NCBI GenBank assembly: GCA_025041175.1
Contig: JAKCFJ010000003.1
Span: forward strand, 124,001-188,000
DNA: 64,000 nucleotides
Direction: 5' to 3'
DNA from: Halobacteriales archaeon YIM A00010
GTDB lineage: Archaea; Halobacteriota; Halobacteria; Halobacteriales; Haloarculaceae
Made by a program: the position numbers and the translations under genes. How positions within the stretch are numbered: the first letter of the stretch is position 1; each line of letters begins with the position of its first letter. The notes under the pieces were generated by a model. The model was not told where the DNA came from, made no database searches, and worked only from the letters and a program-made list of their open reading frames with translations. Shown here in pieces: positions 18,214 through 26,824 of this stretch.

Positions 18214-18242
18214 GGTCCTTCTACGAGACAAGCACGGTTAAG

Positions 18243-18567
18243 TCGTTGGTAATCCGTATCAGTTATTAATATAATACATTATAGAGAAAATCTAATAGTT
18301 AATAAATGATAATTTTTGGGATTCTGAGTTGGACTTTGACGAATCGCATGGCAGCGTGCTTAGATCGTTAGAACAGAAGTCGACTAGGTAGTATTTTCTA
18401 ATGCACGATTAATCCCGAAATCTATCTTACCAACCTCAGTTCCAAACAAGCTGCTCGCCACCGCCACAGGAACGGCTGTACAATTTTGCGTATAAATAGG
18501 ACTGTCAGCGAGCGGCAACCAGACGTCACCACCAGACAAGACTACCTTGAGGTACCCCCGATCGGAA
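18243..18567. repeat. AT-rich spacer carrying a dispersed repeat copy
   Basis: About 325 bp, including a very AT-rich tract (18255-18310). At 18398-18425 it holds CTAATGCACGAT followed by CGAAATCTAT, closely matching 50018-50045 with identical spacing. A leftward open frame over 18384-18560 resembles nothing that I know. Confidence 0.45.
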
Positions 18568-18951
18568 TCACGGGCTGTACTTGGGGGATTGGACTTCGAT
18601 CGTGTCTGCAACGTTATCAAGTTGTTCGCCGATCGTGGCGACGAGATCATCTACCGTCACAATTCCTGTTAGCGTACCAGTATCATCGACGACAGGAATC
18701 CGGCGAAAGTTATGCTCATCGATCGTCCCAGAGATTTCTATCGCTTCTTCGCCTTCGTGAAGCGTCATTGAGCCCTCTGTCATGACCGATTGCACTGATT
18801 CGGTCCCGATATTGTCGTCTTCCGTGACAGCCAACGCGACGTCTCGGTCCGTTATGATGCCAACCGGTTCATCGTTTTCAGCGACGACGATCGCTCCGAC
18901 GTTCTCCGATGCGCAGATTTGGAGACACGTCCGGCACGCTCGGAATACCAT
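18568..18951 (-). pseudogene. CBS-domain protein, N-terminally truncated
   Basis: From an ATG at 18951 the frame reads ENVGAIVVAENDEPVGIITD, RDVALAVTED (rest of CBS 1), then EISGTIDEHNFRRIPVVDDT and LTGIVTVDDLVATIGEQLDN (CBS 2). CBS pairs bind adenosine ligands and regulate partner proteins. The first strand and helix of CBS 1 are replaced by MVFRACRTCLQICAS, and an integrase fragment on the other strand begins there, so the 5' end has probably been lost to a rearrangement. A residual function is possible. Confidence 0.65.
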
Positions 18952-19128
18952 CTTCGATGGTTCGACACCGGGCGCACCGCGAACGCAATGTATCCCGACA
19001 GCCAGTTTGACGAACTGCAAGCACGGATGGCGCTCGGTGGTTGGAGCAGCTACGACGCGATCGAGCCGTATCTCGCTGCACCGACCGAGGAGAATATCAT
19101 CGAATCGATGAGCACCGCTGCGCTCTGA
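18919..19128 (+). pseudogene. Integrase C-terminal fragment
   Basis: The frame reads ELQARMALGGWSSYDAIEPY, then LAAPTEENI. It resembles the end of haloarchaeal tyrosine recombinases, where a 'GWSS..S...Y' segment carries the nucleophile tyrosine. About 70 codons remain. It overlaps the 5' edge of the truncated CBS gene on the opposite strand and may mark one edge of the island whose integrase is at 15.7 kb. Confidence 0.5.
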
Positions 19129-19260
19129 ACGTCTGATTTCATCTGTTCCAACCCATTCATGTACTGACAAGTTGGGGGAGTTCCAACATCTCACTACACC
19201 CCAAGTACAATACATATCCAATTCAATATATTTTTCAGGGAATGGATCTTTGACAAAATT

Positions 19261-20610
19261 ATGGCTGAGAAGAATGCTGAAGTGCCCACGAATCGATGTG
19301 GCTTTGAGCTACAATCCGACGATATAGGATTTTCTGGCTCTGATCAAGCGTGGGAGAAATGGACCAGTCCAGTCTGTTGTTGGCGTCCGATCTGGGAGTC
19401 TCACGATGAGACAAATTGGTGTATCTGGCATGCTGATGTCGACGAGAAACCGCTTGCGGAACTCATCGCGGCACGGGCAGACTCTCCTGAACGGCTCGAT
19501 GGAGCTATTCTCCGACATCTCCACATACAGGGTGAAGCGTTGTCACTCGGTGACTGCACATTACACGGAGCCAGATTTGATAATTCGAAGCTTCAGGAGA
19601 CCGATTTTACCAATACGGATCTCATAGGGGCCACCTTCACCGACGCTGACATCACAGAGACCGCCTTCACCGACGCTTTCCTCCCATGGGTCGCCTTCAT
19701 TGACGCTAACCTCCGATTCACCGACTTCACGGACGCTTTCCTCCGAGGAACCGACTTCACCAATGCTGACCTCCAATACGCCTACTTCACCGACGCTTTG
19801 CTCCGAGAGGCCGTCTTCACCAATGCCAATCTTCAGGACGCTGAGTTGTCCGATGCCGACGCCAGATATGCAAGCTTTCGTCATGCAACGCTTCAGAACG
19901 CTGTGTTCACGCGGGCCGATTGTCGTGGTGTGACATTTACGAGTGCACTCCTCTACGAAACCGTATTTGCAGACACACGCATCAACTCTACAACGACGTT
20001 TTTCGACCCACCGACGACGTTCTACGATTCTATCACGTCGCGCCCAGGATGTGTGTATGAGGAAAATTCCCTCACGACAGACCAACTCCCTGATGATATG
20101 CAACCGCTCGAAGCTGCCCGGTGGGTGTATCGGCGGCTCGAAACCCTCCACGAAAAGAACGCCCTCTCCGAGGAGGCCCGCCAGTTCCACATCAGTAAGG
20201 AAGAAGCTGAACGAGCACTCTACCGGAAGCAGGGGAAATTCCGTCGATGGGGTGTCAAAACTCTCATGGGATATCTCACAAAACACGGCGAAAGCGTCCA
20301 GCGCGTGCTCACCTGGTGGCTTGGCGTTATCTTCGCTGCGGGGATTCTCTTTTCGATTAGCGGCGGCGTCACGGATTCTAACGGCACTCATTACGCCATC
20401 ACATCACTCGGTGAGCTAGAGACAATCGCCGGCTGGCAGGCGCTGTTGATGAACGTTTACTTCAGCGTCACCACGTTCTCGACGATCATGGATGGGGGGC
20501 TCGCCCCCGCCGGGACAGGGACGCGGGCCATCGTCGCCATCGAGTCCGTCATGGGCGCGTTGTTCGTCGCCCTTCTCGTCTTCGTCCTCGGTCGGAGGAC
20601 CGCCCGATAA
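19261..20610 (+). CDS. Pentapeptide-repeat protein fused to a two-helix ion-channel-like domain
   Basis: A 449-residue protein. Residues ~1-70 hold cysteines and tryptophans (VCCWRPIWES; WCIWHAD). Residues ~95-245 are pentapeptide repeats (e.g. ARFDNSKLQETDFTNTDL), which form a right-handed beta-helix. Next comes a helical linker (PLEAARWVYRRLETLHEKNA). At the C-terminus are TM1 (VLTWWLGVIFAAGILFSISG), a pore-like segment VYFSVTTFSTIMDGGLAPAG and TM2 ending FVLGRRTAR. In K+-channel relatives the pore carries T-x-GYGD; here it is STIMDGG, so the selectivity filter is not canonical. It has its own promoter. Confidence 0.8.
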   Translation: MAEKNAEVPTNRCGFELQSDDIGFSGSDQAWEKWTSPVCCWRPIWESHDETNWCIWHADVDEKPLAELIAARADSPERLDGAILRHLHIQGEALSLGDCTLHGARFDNSKLQETDFTNTDLIGATFTDADITETAFTDAFLPWVAFIDANLRFTDFTDAFLRGTDFTNADLQYAYFTDALLREAVFTNANLQDAELSDADARYASFRHATLQNAVFTRADCRGVTFTSALLYETVFADTRINSTTTFFDPPTTFYDSITSRPGCVYEENSLTTDQLPDDMQPLEAARWVYRRLETLHEKNALSEEARQFHISKEEAERALYRKQGKFRRWGVKTLMGYLTKHGESVQRVLTWWLGVIFAAGILFSISGGVTDSNGTHYAITSLGELETIAGWQALLMNVYFSVTTFSTIMDGGLAPAGTGTRAIVAIESVMGALFVALLVFVLGRRTAR

Positions 20611-20986
20611 CACGTCTCGATCACACACACGAGCACATCGCCATGTCTTCTCCGCGAGAGTGGATCGGCGACGGTCTCAATACACTTCTCGCCACCTCTT
20701 TCGCACAGATAAGGTGTCCCACATTTTTTACAGACTGTCGTAAAACTATACTATTATACTATAGCAATAAAACCCACTATCACCACCAGTTACCCCACGC
20801 AGTGGGATCAATTCGAATCGTGGGATGACTGCGAGGATTGTTCTCATTCTTTTCTCAATGGGTACTCTGAGGTTAGCGATAAACCGGTAGTACCAGCTCC
20901 GTTATAGCGTTGATTGATCAGAGACGGAGGCGACCAATCCTCCGTAGCGGAGAAACCTTTCAGTGACTTCACCCCGAAGGCTCTTT
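20611..20986. other. Intergenic stretch with no recognisable gene
   Basis: About 375 bp between the pentapeptide/channel gene and the Lrp/AsnC gene. It includes an AT-rich patch near 20745-20775. I see no repeat family or RNA gene in it. Confidence 0.4.
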
Positions 20987-21508
20987 ATGGCCCGCGACTT
21001 GGACGACGTGGACCGCAGTATCCTCTATTTGCTTCAGCGGAACGCCCGTCAGACGACAGCCGAAGAGATGGCTGACAAGGTTGGCGTGTCGGCCAGTACG
21101 ATTCGCAACCGAATCGATCGACTCGAAGACGATGGGATCATCAAAGGCTATCATCCCGAGATCGATTATGAAGCGGCGAATCTGCCGTTGCAAGTGACGT
21201 TCGTCATCACCGCAACACCCACCAATATCGCCGAGTTCTCCGAGCAAATCCGCGAGATTCAGGGCGTGATAGACGTTCGTGAGATGTTGACTGGCCGACG
21301 AAATATCCCCGTCGATGTGGTTGGTACCAGTACAGGTGACATTACCACAGTCACCGACGCGATCCACGACCTTGGGGTGGAAATCGAGTCGTCGGAGATG
21401 ATGCGACAGCGCCACGTCCAGCCGTTCAACCACTTCTTCCTGCAAGGCACCGAAGAGACGGAGGCACGCACAAACGACGTAGCAGACGAAGAGCCACCGA
21501 CTGAGTGA
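20987..21508 (+). CDS. Lrp/AsnC-family transcriptional regulator
   Basis: A 173-residue protein. An N-terminal winged helix (LDDVDRSILYLLQRNARQTT; MADKVGVSASTIRNRIDRLE) is followed by an RAM/ligand-sensing alpha-beta domain (LPLQVTFVITATPTN; VIDVREMLTGRRNIPVDVVG). I chose the ATG at 20987 (MARDLDDVDR), which is the usual family start; a GTG at 20963 would add eight residues. It may respond to an amino acid. No adjacent target is obvious. Confidence 0.88.
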   Translation: MARDLDDVDRSILYLLQRNARQTTAEEMADKVGVSASTIRNRIDRLEDDGIIKGYHPEIDYEAANLPLQVTFVITATPTNIAEFSEQIREIQGVIDVREMLTGRRNIPVDVVGTSTGDITTVTDAIHDLGVEIESSEMMRQRHVQPFNHFFLQGTEETEARTNDVADEEPPTE

Positions 21509-21728
21509 ACGGTAGCTGAGTTCGAGATTCCACAGAATAAAGCGCAAATTTTCGTATCTCCACATCATCTAATATGGAAGTCACAATTTCACACGCGTAT
21601 GTTGTGAAAGTCGCAATCTGTGTATTTATATTCACAACAGCGTTATCCATACGCCTGTCCTGCCATTAGAGTGAGGAGAGAATCTGTGAAGGACGATTGG
21701 CCTTCAGGACACACTTCTTGGAGCCACA

Positions 21729-22022
21729 ATGAACGACAATATTTTCGACGCGCTCAGGGACGAACACCGCCGAGAACTGTTACTTGACCTGCTCAAACAC
21801 AATCCACAGAGCGTCACGAAACAGAGCACTGCAAATAGACAGACAGAGCAAGCGGACGCTGACCGGCAGTTGCAGATAGCGATGTACCATACCCACCTTC
21901 CCAAACTCGAAGACTATGGCTTTATTCAGTGGAATAAGAATGAGAACGAAGTTAGCACGGGTCCACAGTTCGGGGAGCTTCGTCCACTCCTTGAATGGAT
22001 GGACGACCCCAGTGAGAATTGA
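21729..22022 (+). CDS. DUF7344-type winged-helix protein
   Basis: A 97-residue protein with MNDNIFDALRDEHRRELLLD, then QIAMYHTHLPKLEDYGFIQW. This is the compact ArsR-like winged helix found widely in haloarchaea, in which the IFDAL..EHRR helix and the YH.HLPKL recognition region are typical. It is expected to bind DNA. It is followed after 67 bp by a HalOD1 gene on the same strand, a frequent haloarchaeal pairing. Confidence 0.8.
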   Translation: MNDNIFDALRDEHRRELLLDLLKHNPQSVTKQSTANRQTEQADADRQLQIAMYHTHLPKLEDYGFIQWNKNENEVSTGPQFGELRPLLEWMDDPSEN

Positions 22023-22089
22023 GTGTCGCCGAGAAGTGATCGTCCATGAGAACAGTAGCTGTATACCGTTGTGACTTCTAAACCAATAT

Positions 22090-22326
22090 ATGAGTCCATC
22101 ACCACCTTCCGTCGATGAATCGCTCAGTAGGGCCGTCATTGAGGCAGTCGCCACAGAGATGAATATTCACCCGACAGAACTTTCAGAGCCGTTGTACGAC
22201 GTCCTCAATCCCGACGCTCTGGATGTTCTGTTCGTAAACAACGATGGATCGGGCGGGGAGGTAACGTTCAACTACTGTGGATACTCCATAACCGTGACTG
22301 CAGAGGGCGACGCGTCCGTCGAATAG
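22090..22326 (+). CDS. HalOD1 output-domain protein
   Basis: A 78-residue stand-alone HalOD1 domain: SLSRAVIEAVATEMNIHPTE, LYDVLNPDALDVLFVNN, then the beta-hairpin VTFNYCGYSITVTAEGD. HalOD1 is a haloarchaeal domain seen alone or behind response-regulator sensors; its partner is unknown. It lies downstream of the DUF7344 winged-helix gene and is likely co-transcribed. The relic at 2272-2480 is a decayed member. Confidence 0.85.
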   Translation: MSPSPPSVDESLSRAVIEAVATEMNIHPTELSEPLYDVLNPDALDVLFVNNDGSGGEVTFNYCGYSITVTAEGDASVE

Positions 22327-22845
22327 ACGAACCGACCAGAAATCGGCTAGGTCGGTTCTAATTTATGAGATAATTGCGAGGCACATCGCCCGAGCGCGAG
22401 GAGAGGACACACCAACTACCGAATGAAACTACCCCACTGATCGATACACCGCTATCGAAGTGTACCACGGACTGGTGAAGCCACCACATATATGGTGATT
22501 CGACACGCAGGGGAAACAGCCCTCTCGCTGAATCACATTGGTACTGTTCAGCGAATGTGAAACACCTCACGTAGTTCACCGCAGAACGCTTTTCGCGTCC
22601 AGTACCGAACGGGAGATATGGACGTGACCGGCGGAATGCACAGCTCTGGAAGCGGTTAGAATGATTCATCTTTGGACGCGATTGATTTGCCACGCTGAGT
22701 GAGAACAGAATCGATAAGGATCAACTCTCTACGGGTAAGAGTGATAACATGCAAATCGGTCTAATTGGCGACCACGACGAATCGACGCGCGCACACCGAG
22801 GAATCTCAAAATCACTCAATCTTGCTGCTTCGGTGCAAGACCAAC
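22327..22845. repeat. Non-coding stretch with a TAGCCGA-type repeat motif
   Basis: About 520 bp. At 22340-22360 it has AAATCGGCTAGGTCGGTTC, an inverted copy of the CCTAGCCGAC motif also seen near 12818-12832 and 50090-50103. The rest shows no gene that I recognise. It ends at the right end of the TnpB element. Confidence 0.35.
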
Positions 22846-22933
22846 CTCTCGAGTGTAAACAACCCCTCCTTACCGTTCGGGCATTCCGCCCTCACGCTTG
22901 AGGGAGGGGCTTTCAGCGTGGCCTCGCGCCTTC
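22846..22933 (-). ncRNA. Probable right end / omega-RNA region of the TnpB element
   Basis: Immediately 3' of tnpB the sequence can fold as nested stems: CCCTCA (22889-22894) with TGAGGG (22899-22904), enclosed by CCCCTCC (22863-22869) with GGAGGGG (22903-22909, sharing two bases). In IS200/IS605 elements the tnpB 3' end and the right-end hairpins form the guide (omega) RNA scaffold. The exact boundary of the RNA and guide cannot be fixed by eye. Confidence 0.5.
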
Positions 22934-24184
22934 TTACCGAGGGACAACGGTCCCGCGGCTTTCGACGGTCAACAGCCCGCTGTTCAAGCGCACGTCTACA
23001 GGTGCGCCTCCACCGGAGGACGTGTGCAACCGATGGAGATTCTTTGCACACTTCACTGCAATGTTCTTCGCTGCATTGTAGTCGGCGTGAATCTCGTAGC
23101 CGCACTTCAGGCAGCGGAACTCGTCTTGGCCGTTCGTCGTCGGCCGGTTGTCCTCGTGAGTGAACCCGCAGTCGGTGTGTGAACACTGCTGAGACGTGTG
23201 CCGAGGGTTCACCTGCTCGACGCGGATACCGTCCGATTTGGCCTTGTACGTCACAATCTCGACGATCTTCCGGAACGCCCACCGATGCTGCCACGTCGCG
23301 TCTGGCAGGCGCTCGCGGATGTCGGTCAAGTCCTCGAAGGCGATATGCGTACAGTCGTTCTCGCGTGCCTCGGCGAGAATCGTGTTCGCCGTCTCGTGAA
23401 CGAGGATCGTGAACCGACCGTCTTCTTTCCGGCCGACTGACTGCATGTTTTCGTGCGCCCATCGGGTGCCGCATTGTTGGAGTGACGCCCGTCGCTGTTC
23501 GTATTCGTTTTGCCAGTGGGTGAGTTCGCCACCCGAGACGAACGTTCCCGTCGATGTAACGGCGATGTTTTCGACACCGAGGTCGACCCCGAGAACCGTT
23601 CCGTTCTCGGCGGTTCGCTGCTCGGCTGTGCGTTCAGCGTCGGTCTTGTGCCGCCGAAAGCCCATGTGTAAGAAGTAGGTGCCGTCGCGGGCGGTAAGCG
23701 TACTCTCGGTGAGTTCCCACTGCGCGTCGTTCAAGAATTGCCACTGATAGCCGTCTTCGTCCTGCGGAAGGGCGAGTGGACACCGGATACGGCTCTCGAC
23801 AGTGGTCAACGACACAGTGTGGTCGTCGAACAGCGTCATGGTCCGCGTGTCGTAGGTAATGGTCGGACTCGTGTACGTCGGCTTGGATGCTTTTAGTCCC
23901 TTGTTCTTCCGTTCTAAGCACCCGGAAATCGCTTCGGCGGCTTGGTGGGTGGCGAGAATGGCGTGTTGGCTCGACAAGTCGGTTTGCTCGCGGATCGGAT
24001 CGTAGGCGAGCGGCTGAAGCTTGTCTTTGGTACTGACGTTGGGCCACACCATGTCGGTGGCGAGTTGTGTGCCGGTCAGATACTCGCTGATAGTGGCTTC
24101 CAGCAGCGACTGTTGCTCGTCGCTCACTACGAGGCGAGTGATAGCCGTGCGGCGCACATACTCGTCGTCCACTACTATGTTCAA
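22934..24184 (-). CDS. tnpB: TnpB, RNA-guided nuclease of an IS200/IS605-type element
   Basis: A 416-residue TnpB (TTG start at 24184; a GTG at 24172 giving MDDEYVRRTAI is equally likely). The RuvC-like catalytic residues all appear present: Asp in LGVDLGVENIAV, Glu in HIAFEDLTDI, and Asp in IHADYNAAKNIA. The zinc finger shows CSHTDCG and CLKCGYE. TnpB cuts DNA that matches an omega-RNA guide made from its own 3' end. No tnpA transposase gene is beside it, so it depends on another copy or is a stand-alone survivor. Its frame is intact and long, unlike most mobile genes in this window. Confidence 0.92.
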   Translation of the reverse strand: MNIVVDDEYVRRTAITRLVVSDEQQSLLEATISEYLTGTQLATDMVWPNVSTKDKLQPLAYDPIREQTDLSSQHAILATHQAAEAISGCLERKNKGLKASKPTYTSPTITYDTRTMTLFDDHTVSLTTVESRIRCPLALPQDEDGYQWQFLNDAQWELTESTLTARDGTYFLHMGFRRHKTDAERTAEQRTAENGTVLGVDLGVENIAVTSTGTFVSGGELTHWQNEYEQRRASLQQCGTRWAHENMQSVGRKEDGRFTILVHETANTILAEARENDCTHIAFEDLTDIRERLPDATWQHRWAFRKIVEIVTYKAKSDGIRVEQVNPRHTSQQCSHTDCGFTHEDNRPTTNGQDEFRCLKCGYEIHADYNAAKNIAVKCAKNLHRLHTSSGGGAPVDVRLNSGLLTVESRGTVVPR

Positions 24185-24493
24185 TGTATCTGAATCTACT
24201 TAAGTATGCTGGATGTATGGTGTGGCCGAACGCGCTCCTCCCCTCCCTACTCGCTCGCTATCGCTCGCTCCGTGAGGAAGGGGACTCCGCGCTACCGCGA
24301 AAGTCGAAAAATAGAGAGTGTCATTATTTCTATGGAAAAGTCGGTCGTATTTGCGCTTCATGGAGAACTGTCTGTATCGTCTGGAAGTCTCCCTATTCGA
24401 GTGACAGCCGATGAGTTCTTCGTAATATTAGATTTGGAAGCGGTATCGATCCAAATCGTTCTACTACTTTCGCCCAATCACACCAGTATTATT
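24185..24493. other. Left flank of the TnpB element, no gene
   Basis: About 310 bp. It includes a direct TCGCT-rich tract (cgctcgctatcgctcgctcc near 24250-24270), which could be part of an imperfect left-end hairpin. No tnpA was seen. Confidence 0.35.
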
Positions 24494-25405
24494 TTAAAAA
24501 AGATTGTATACATCCCGCACTACGCCATATTTGTAGTCCATATATTGACAGTGTTGTTTCATACCCGTCGCATGGTCTGTATAATTGTTCGGGACAGGGC
24601 CACTGGCGATGCCTTTAAAGCCGACCGGCCATTTACCGCCCTCAACAGATCGGTAGACCTGACTGAGAACGGGATCGCTCGCGCTATGCCAGTTGTGCAT
24701 CCAGCCGCAGCCACCCTCCACATCGGGGCGGTAAGTCCCACCGACATCCCGATCATGTACGGCACCACCGAGGAGATGGACAGTATGTACGGACTTCCCA
24801 TGATTTCTACAAAGCACTCGGAGACATTCTAACGCCACCTTGGCACCGAGTGAGTGACAGACGATATCGATGTTCTTGGCGTCCTGGGTCGTCCAGCCAC
24901 GACCATTCAAGTAGTCCGCGAGCCACTTCCCAGCATCGACGGCATTGCCCTTGGCAGCCCACCAATCGTTTATCCCGTTACCAGCGGCCCAGGAAAAGGA
25001 GAAACAAGCTCCTGGGTAGCCAAGATCACGCAGGTGTCTCCACACTTCGTGACCGTCATCAACCGCCCTCTGCCTGCCAGTTTGGAACCCATGAATATAT
25101 ACTGTGAGACCGTTGTTAGCGTGCGCTGGCACATTGTGGGCGCCATTGACCGGGTCGAGATAGCCAAACCAGCTTGGTGCGCTTGGAGGGACGTGATGAC
25201 ACGTTCCCCAGCCTCCGGCAGCAGCTGTCCCACTGATTGCGGACAGCCCGGTCATACCGACGGCTGCCGATGCTGTCCCCTTCAGCAGTTTCCGTCGACT
25301 CATCTGAGCTGTCGGGTTGGACGTCTCCTCTATGGAATCAGTATCGTCCTGGTCGTCTGCTATTGCTGTACTGTCGGCCACATCAGCGGAGTTATCCTGC
25401 GTCAT
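24494..25405 (-). CDS. Tat-exported alpha/beta hydrolase (lipase/esterase-like)
   Basis: A 303-residue protein with a Tat signal (MSRRKLLKGTASAAVG) preceded by about 35 acidic residues. The alpha/beta-hydrolase core shows LTVYIHGFQTGRQRAV (oxyanion region), then the nucleophile elbow IDIVCHSLGAKVALE with Ser in the H-S-L-G motif. A late His (DHATGMKQH) may complete the triad. Cysteines in GGWGTCHHVPPSAP and elsewhere may form disulfides after export. ATG 25405 (MTQDNSAD) is chosen over 25432. The substrate (lipid or ester) is unknown. Confidence 0.75.
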   Translation of the reverse strand: MTQDNSADVADSTAIADDQDDTDSIEETSNPTAQMSRRKLLKGTASAAVGMTGLSAISGTAAAGGWGTCHHVPPSAPSWFGYLDPVNGAHNVPAHANNGLTVYIHGFQTGRQRAVDDGHEVWRHLRDLGYPGACFSFSWAAGNGINDWWAAKGNAVDAGKWLADYLNGRGWTTQDAKNIDIVCHSLGAKVALECLRVLCRNHGKSVHTVHLLGGAVHDRDVGGTYRPDVEGGCGWMHNWHSASDPVLSQVYRSVEGGKWPVGFKGIASGPVPNNYTDHATGMKQHCQYMDYKYGVVRDVYNLF

Positions 25406-25631
25406 GGAACGACAATCGAAACCAGGAGCCACAGAATAATCCCATCATTGGCGCGTCCGCGGATGTCTGTCTGAAAACTCCTATATATACATTTCTATTC
25501 GTTCATCAAATGGCAACAAAACATGGTGGATAGCTGTATTCTGTACCCGATTCTAGCGATCTTATTCACTAGCCAACACTATATGCAACCCCGTGTCGAA
25601 CGCGCTGATTCAGGTGTCTTCATCGGGAAAA

Positions 25632-25830
25632 TTAGTTGATCTGTTCGAGGTCCGTCCGTGTTCGCTCGGTTTCGACGTTGCCTGTGTTGCGCGTGTCGGT
25701 CGGTTCTAATAGCAAAATCTCCGCCTCCGTGTCGGCAATCCGATGATATTCGATCCCTCGCGGTACGATAGCGAACGTTCCCTTCTGGAGTATCACGTCC
25801 AAGCCGCCCCAGCACGGTGTCTGGCATTGT
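25632..25830 (-). pseudogene. Cupin C-terminal piece joined to a regulator start
   Basis: The leftward frame reads DVILQKGTFAIVPRGIEYHR, then IADTEAEILLLEPTDTRNTG, ending in DLEQIN. This is the last two strands of a small cupin. Its upstream edge is TGTTGACAACAATGCCAGA, the same 19 bases that begin the HTH gene at 27223. A deletion has apparently fused the start of a second copy of that regulator, out of frame, to a cupin tail. Confidence 0.6.
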
Positions 25831-26038
25831 TGTCAACAGTCGGTGTTCTTTCCAGATTATATTGCAATTTTAATGCAAAAATAGCATAGAAAATTCATAT
25901 GAGCGTTCGACATCGTCCGACTTGGATTCTCACACACCACTGGAGTTAATGCACACGAATGGTGTCTTTCACCTGATTCGCGTCAATCTCTGGTCGGGGG
26001 CGATAGCCCTATACCTACAGTCCTCATTGCAATATCTA

Positions 26039-26158
26039 TGCAAGTAACTGATGGCAGTGGCGATCTGGAGTGCGATGTCGTCATCATCGGTAGCGGACCG
26101 GTAGAAGCGGCTGTCAATACAGGACTCTCCGGTGAAGTATTTGAGGTGGTGGGGTAAT
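26039..26158 (+). pseudogene. Collapsed thioredoxin-reductase-like flavoprotein (copy A)
   Basis: The frame starts MQVTDGSGDLECDVVIIGSG (the FAD-binding Rossmann start) and ends after about 39 residues as GEVFEVVG. That end resembles SREAFEEGW of copy B at 27444, so both ends of a longer gene are present and the middle is gone. It stops 1 nt before the GTG of the methyltransferase at 26160. Confidence 0.6.
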
Positions 26159-26159
26159 C

Positions 26160-26795
26160 GTGACTGACGATTCCGAAGAGGAGTTCTGGGATGAACGGTA
26201 CCGCTCTCGGGACCAACTCTTTAGTGGCGATCCCAATCCCAGACTTGTTAGCCAGACTAAACAGCTTAAGCCAGGAACAGCACTCGATATCGGGTGTGGT
26301 GAGGGTGCAGATGCCATTTGGCTGGCTGAGCAGGGCTGGGAAGTTACAGCGGTTGATATCTCCACCGTCGCGCTGGAACGTGGCGTATCACGCGCTAGTG
26401 AGATCGGAGCTGACGTGGCAAATCGAATCGATTGGGTTCACGAGGATCTCTGCACGTGGGAAGGGCCAGAACCGAAATCCCACGATCTCGTCTCGTCTCA
26501 GTTTACTCCGTTCCCTGTCGAGTCGCGTCAGTCGATGTTTCGTCGGCTTGCTGACGCCGTCGCACCTGGAGGCACGCTCTTAATCGTCAGTCACCACCAG
26601 TCAGACATCCAGACCACAATTCCGCGCAACTCGAACGAGGAGATGTACTTCACAGCATCTGATGTGGCTGAAGCGCTCGATTCTGCAGACTGGGACATCA
26701 TCATCGAAGGGAAACTCGAACGCTCCGCTACAGACCCTGACGGAAACGAGGTCACCATTCACGATACGGTATTCAATGCCCATCGACGGGAGTGA
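26160..26795 (+). CDS. Class I SAM-dependent methyltransferase
   Basis: A 211-residue methyltransferase (GTG start, MTDDSEEEFWDERYR). Motif I is ALDIGCGEGADAIWLAEQGW, followed by VTAVDISTVALERG, then a motif IV-like VSSQFTPFP and post-motif GGTLLIVSHH. The opening 'EEEFWDERY....F.G.PNP' is typical of the thiopurine/tellurite-type (TehB-like) small-molecule methyltransferases. It directly follows the collapsed flavoprotein, whose leader probably sets its translation. Confidence 0.85.
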   Translation: MTDDSEEEFWDERYRSRDQLFSGDPNPRLVSQTKQLKPGTALDIGCGEGADAIWLAEQGWEVTAVDISTVALERGVSRASEIGADVANRIDWVHEDLCTWEGPEPKSHDLVSSQFTPFPVESRQSMFRRLADAVAPGGTLLIVSHHQSDIQTTIPRNSNEEMYFTASDVAEALDSADWDIIIEGKLERSATDPDGNEVTIHDTVFNAHRRE

Positions 26796-26824
26796 TAATC
26801 TACAAGCACCCTGAAAAGGGTAAG

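Noticed and set aside
19561-20391. Leftward 276-codon frame opposite the pentapeptide-repeat gene
   Set aside because: Its valine/serine-rich repeats are an antisense reflection of the repeated pentapeptide codons.
24206-24832. Rightward frame overlapping the end of the secreted hydrolase gene
   Set aside because: It overlaps the conserved C-terminus of the alpha/beta hydrolase in antisense and has no motif.
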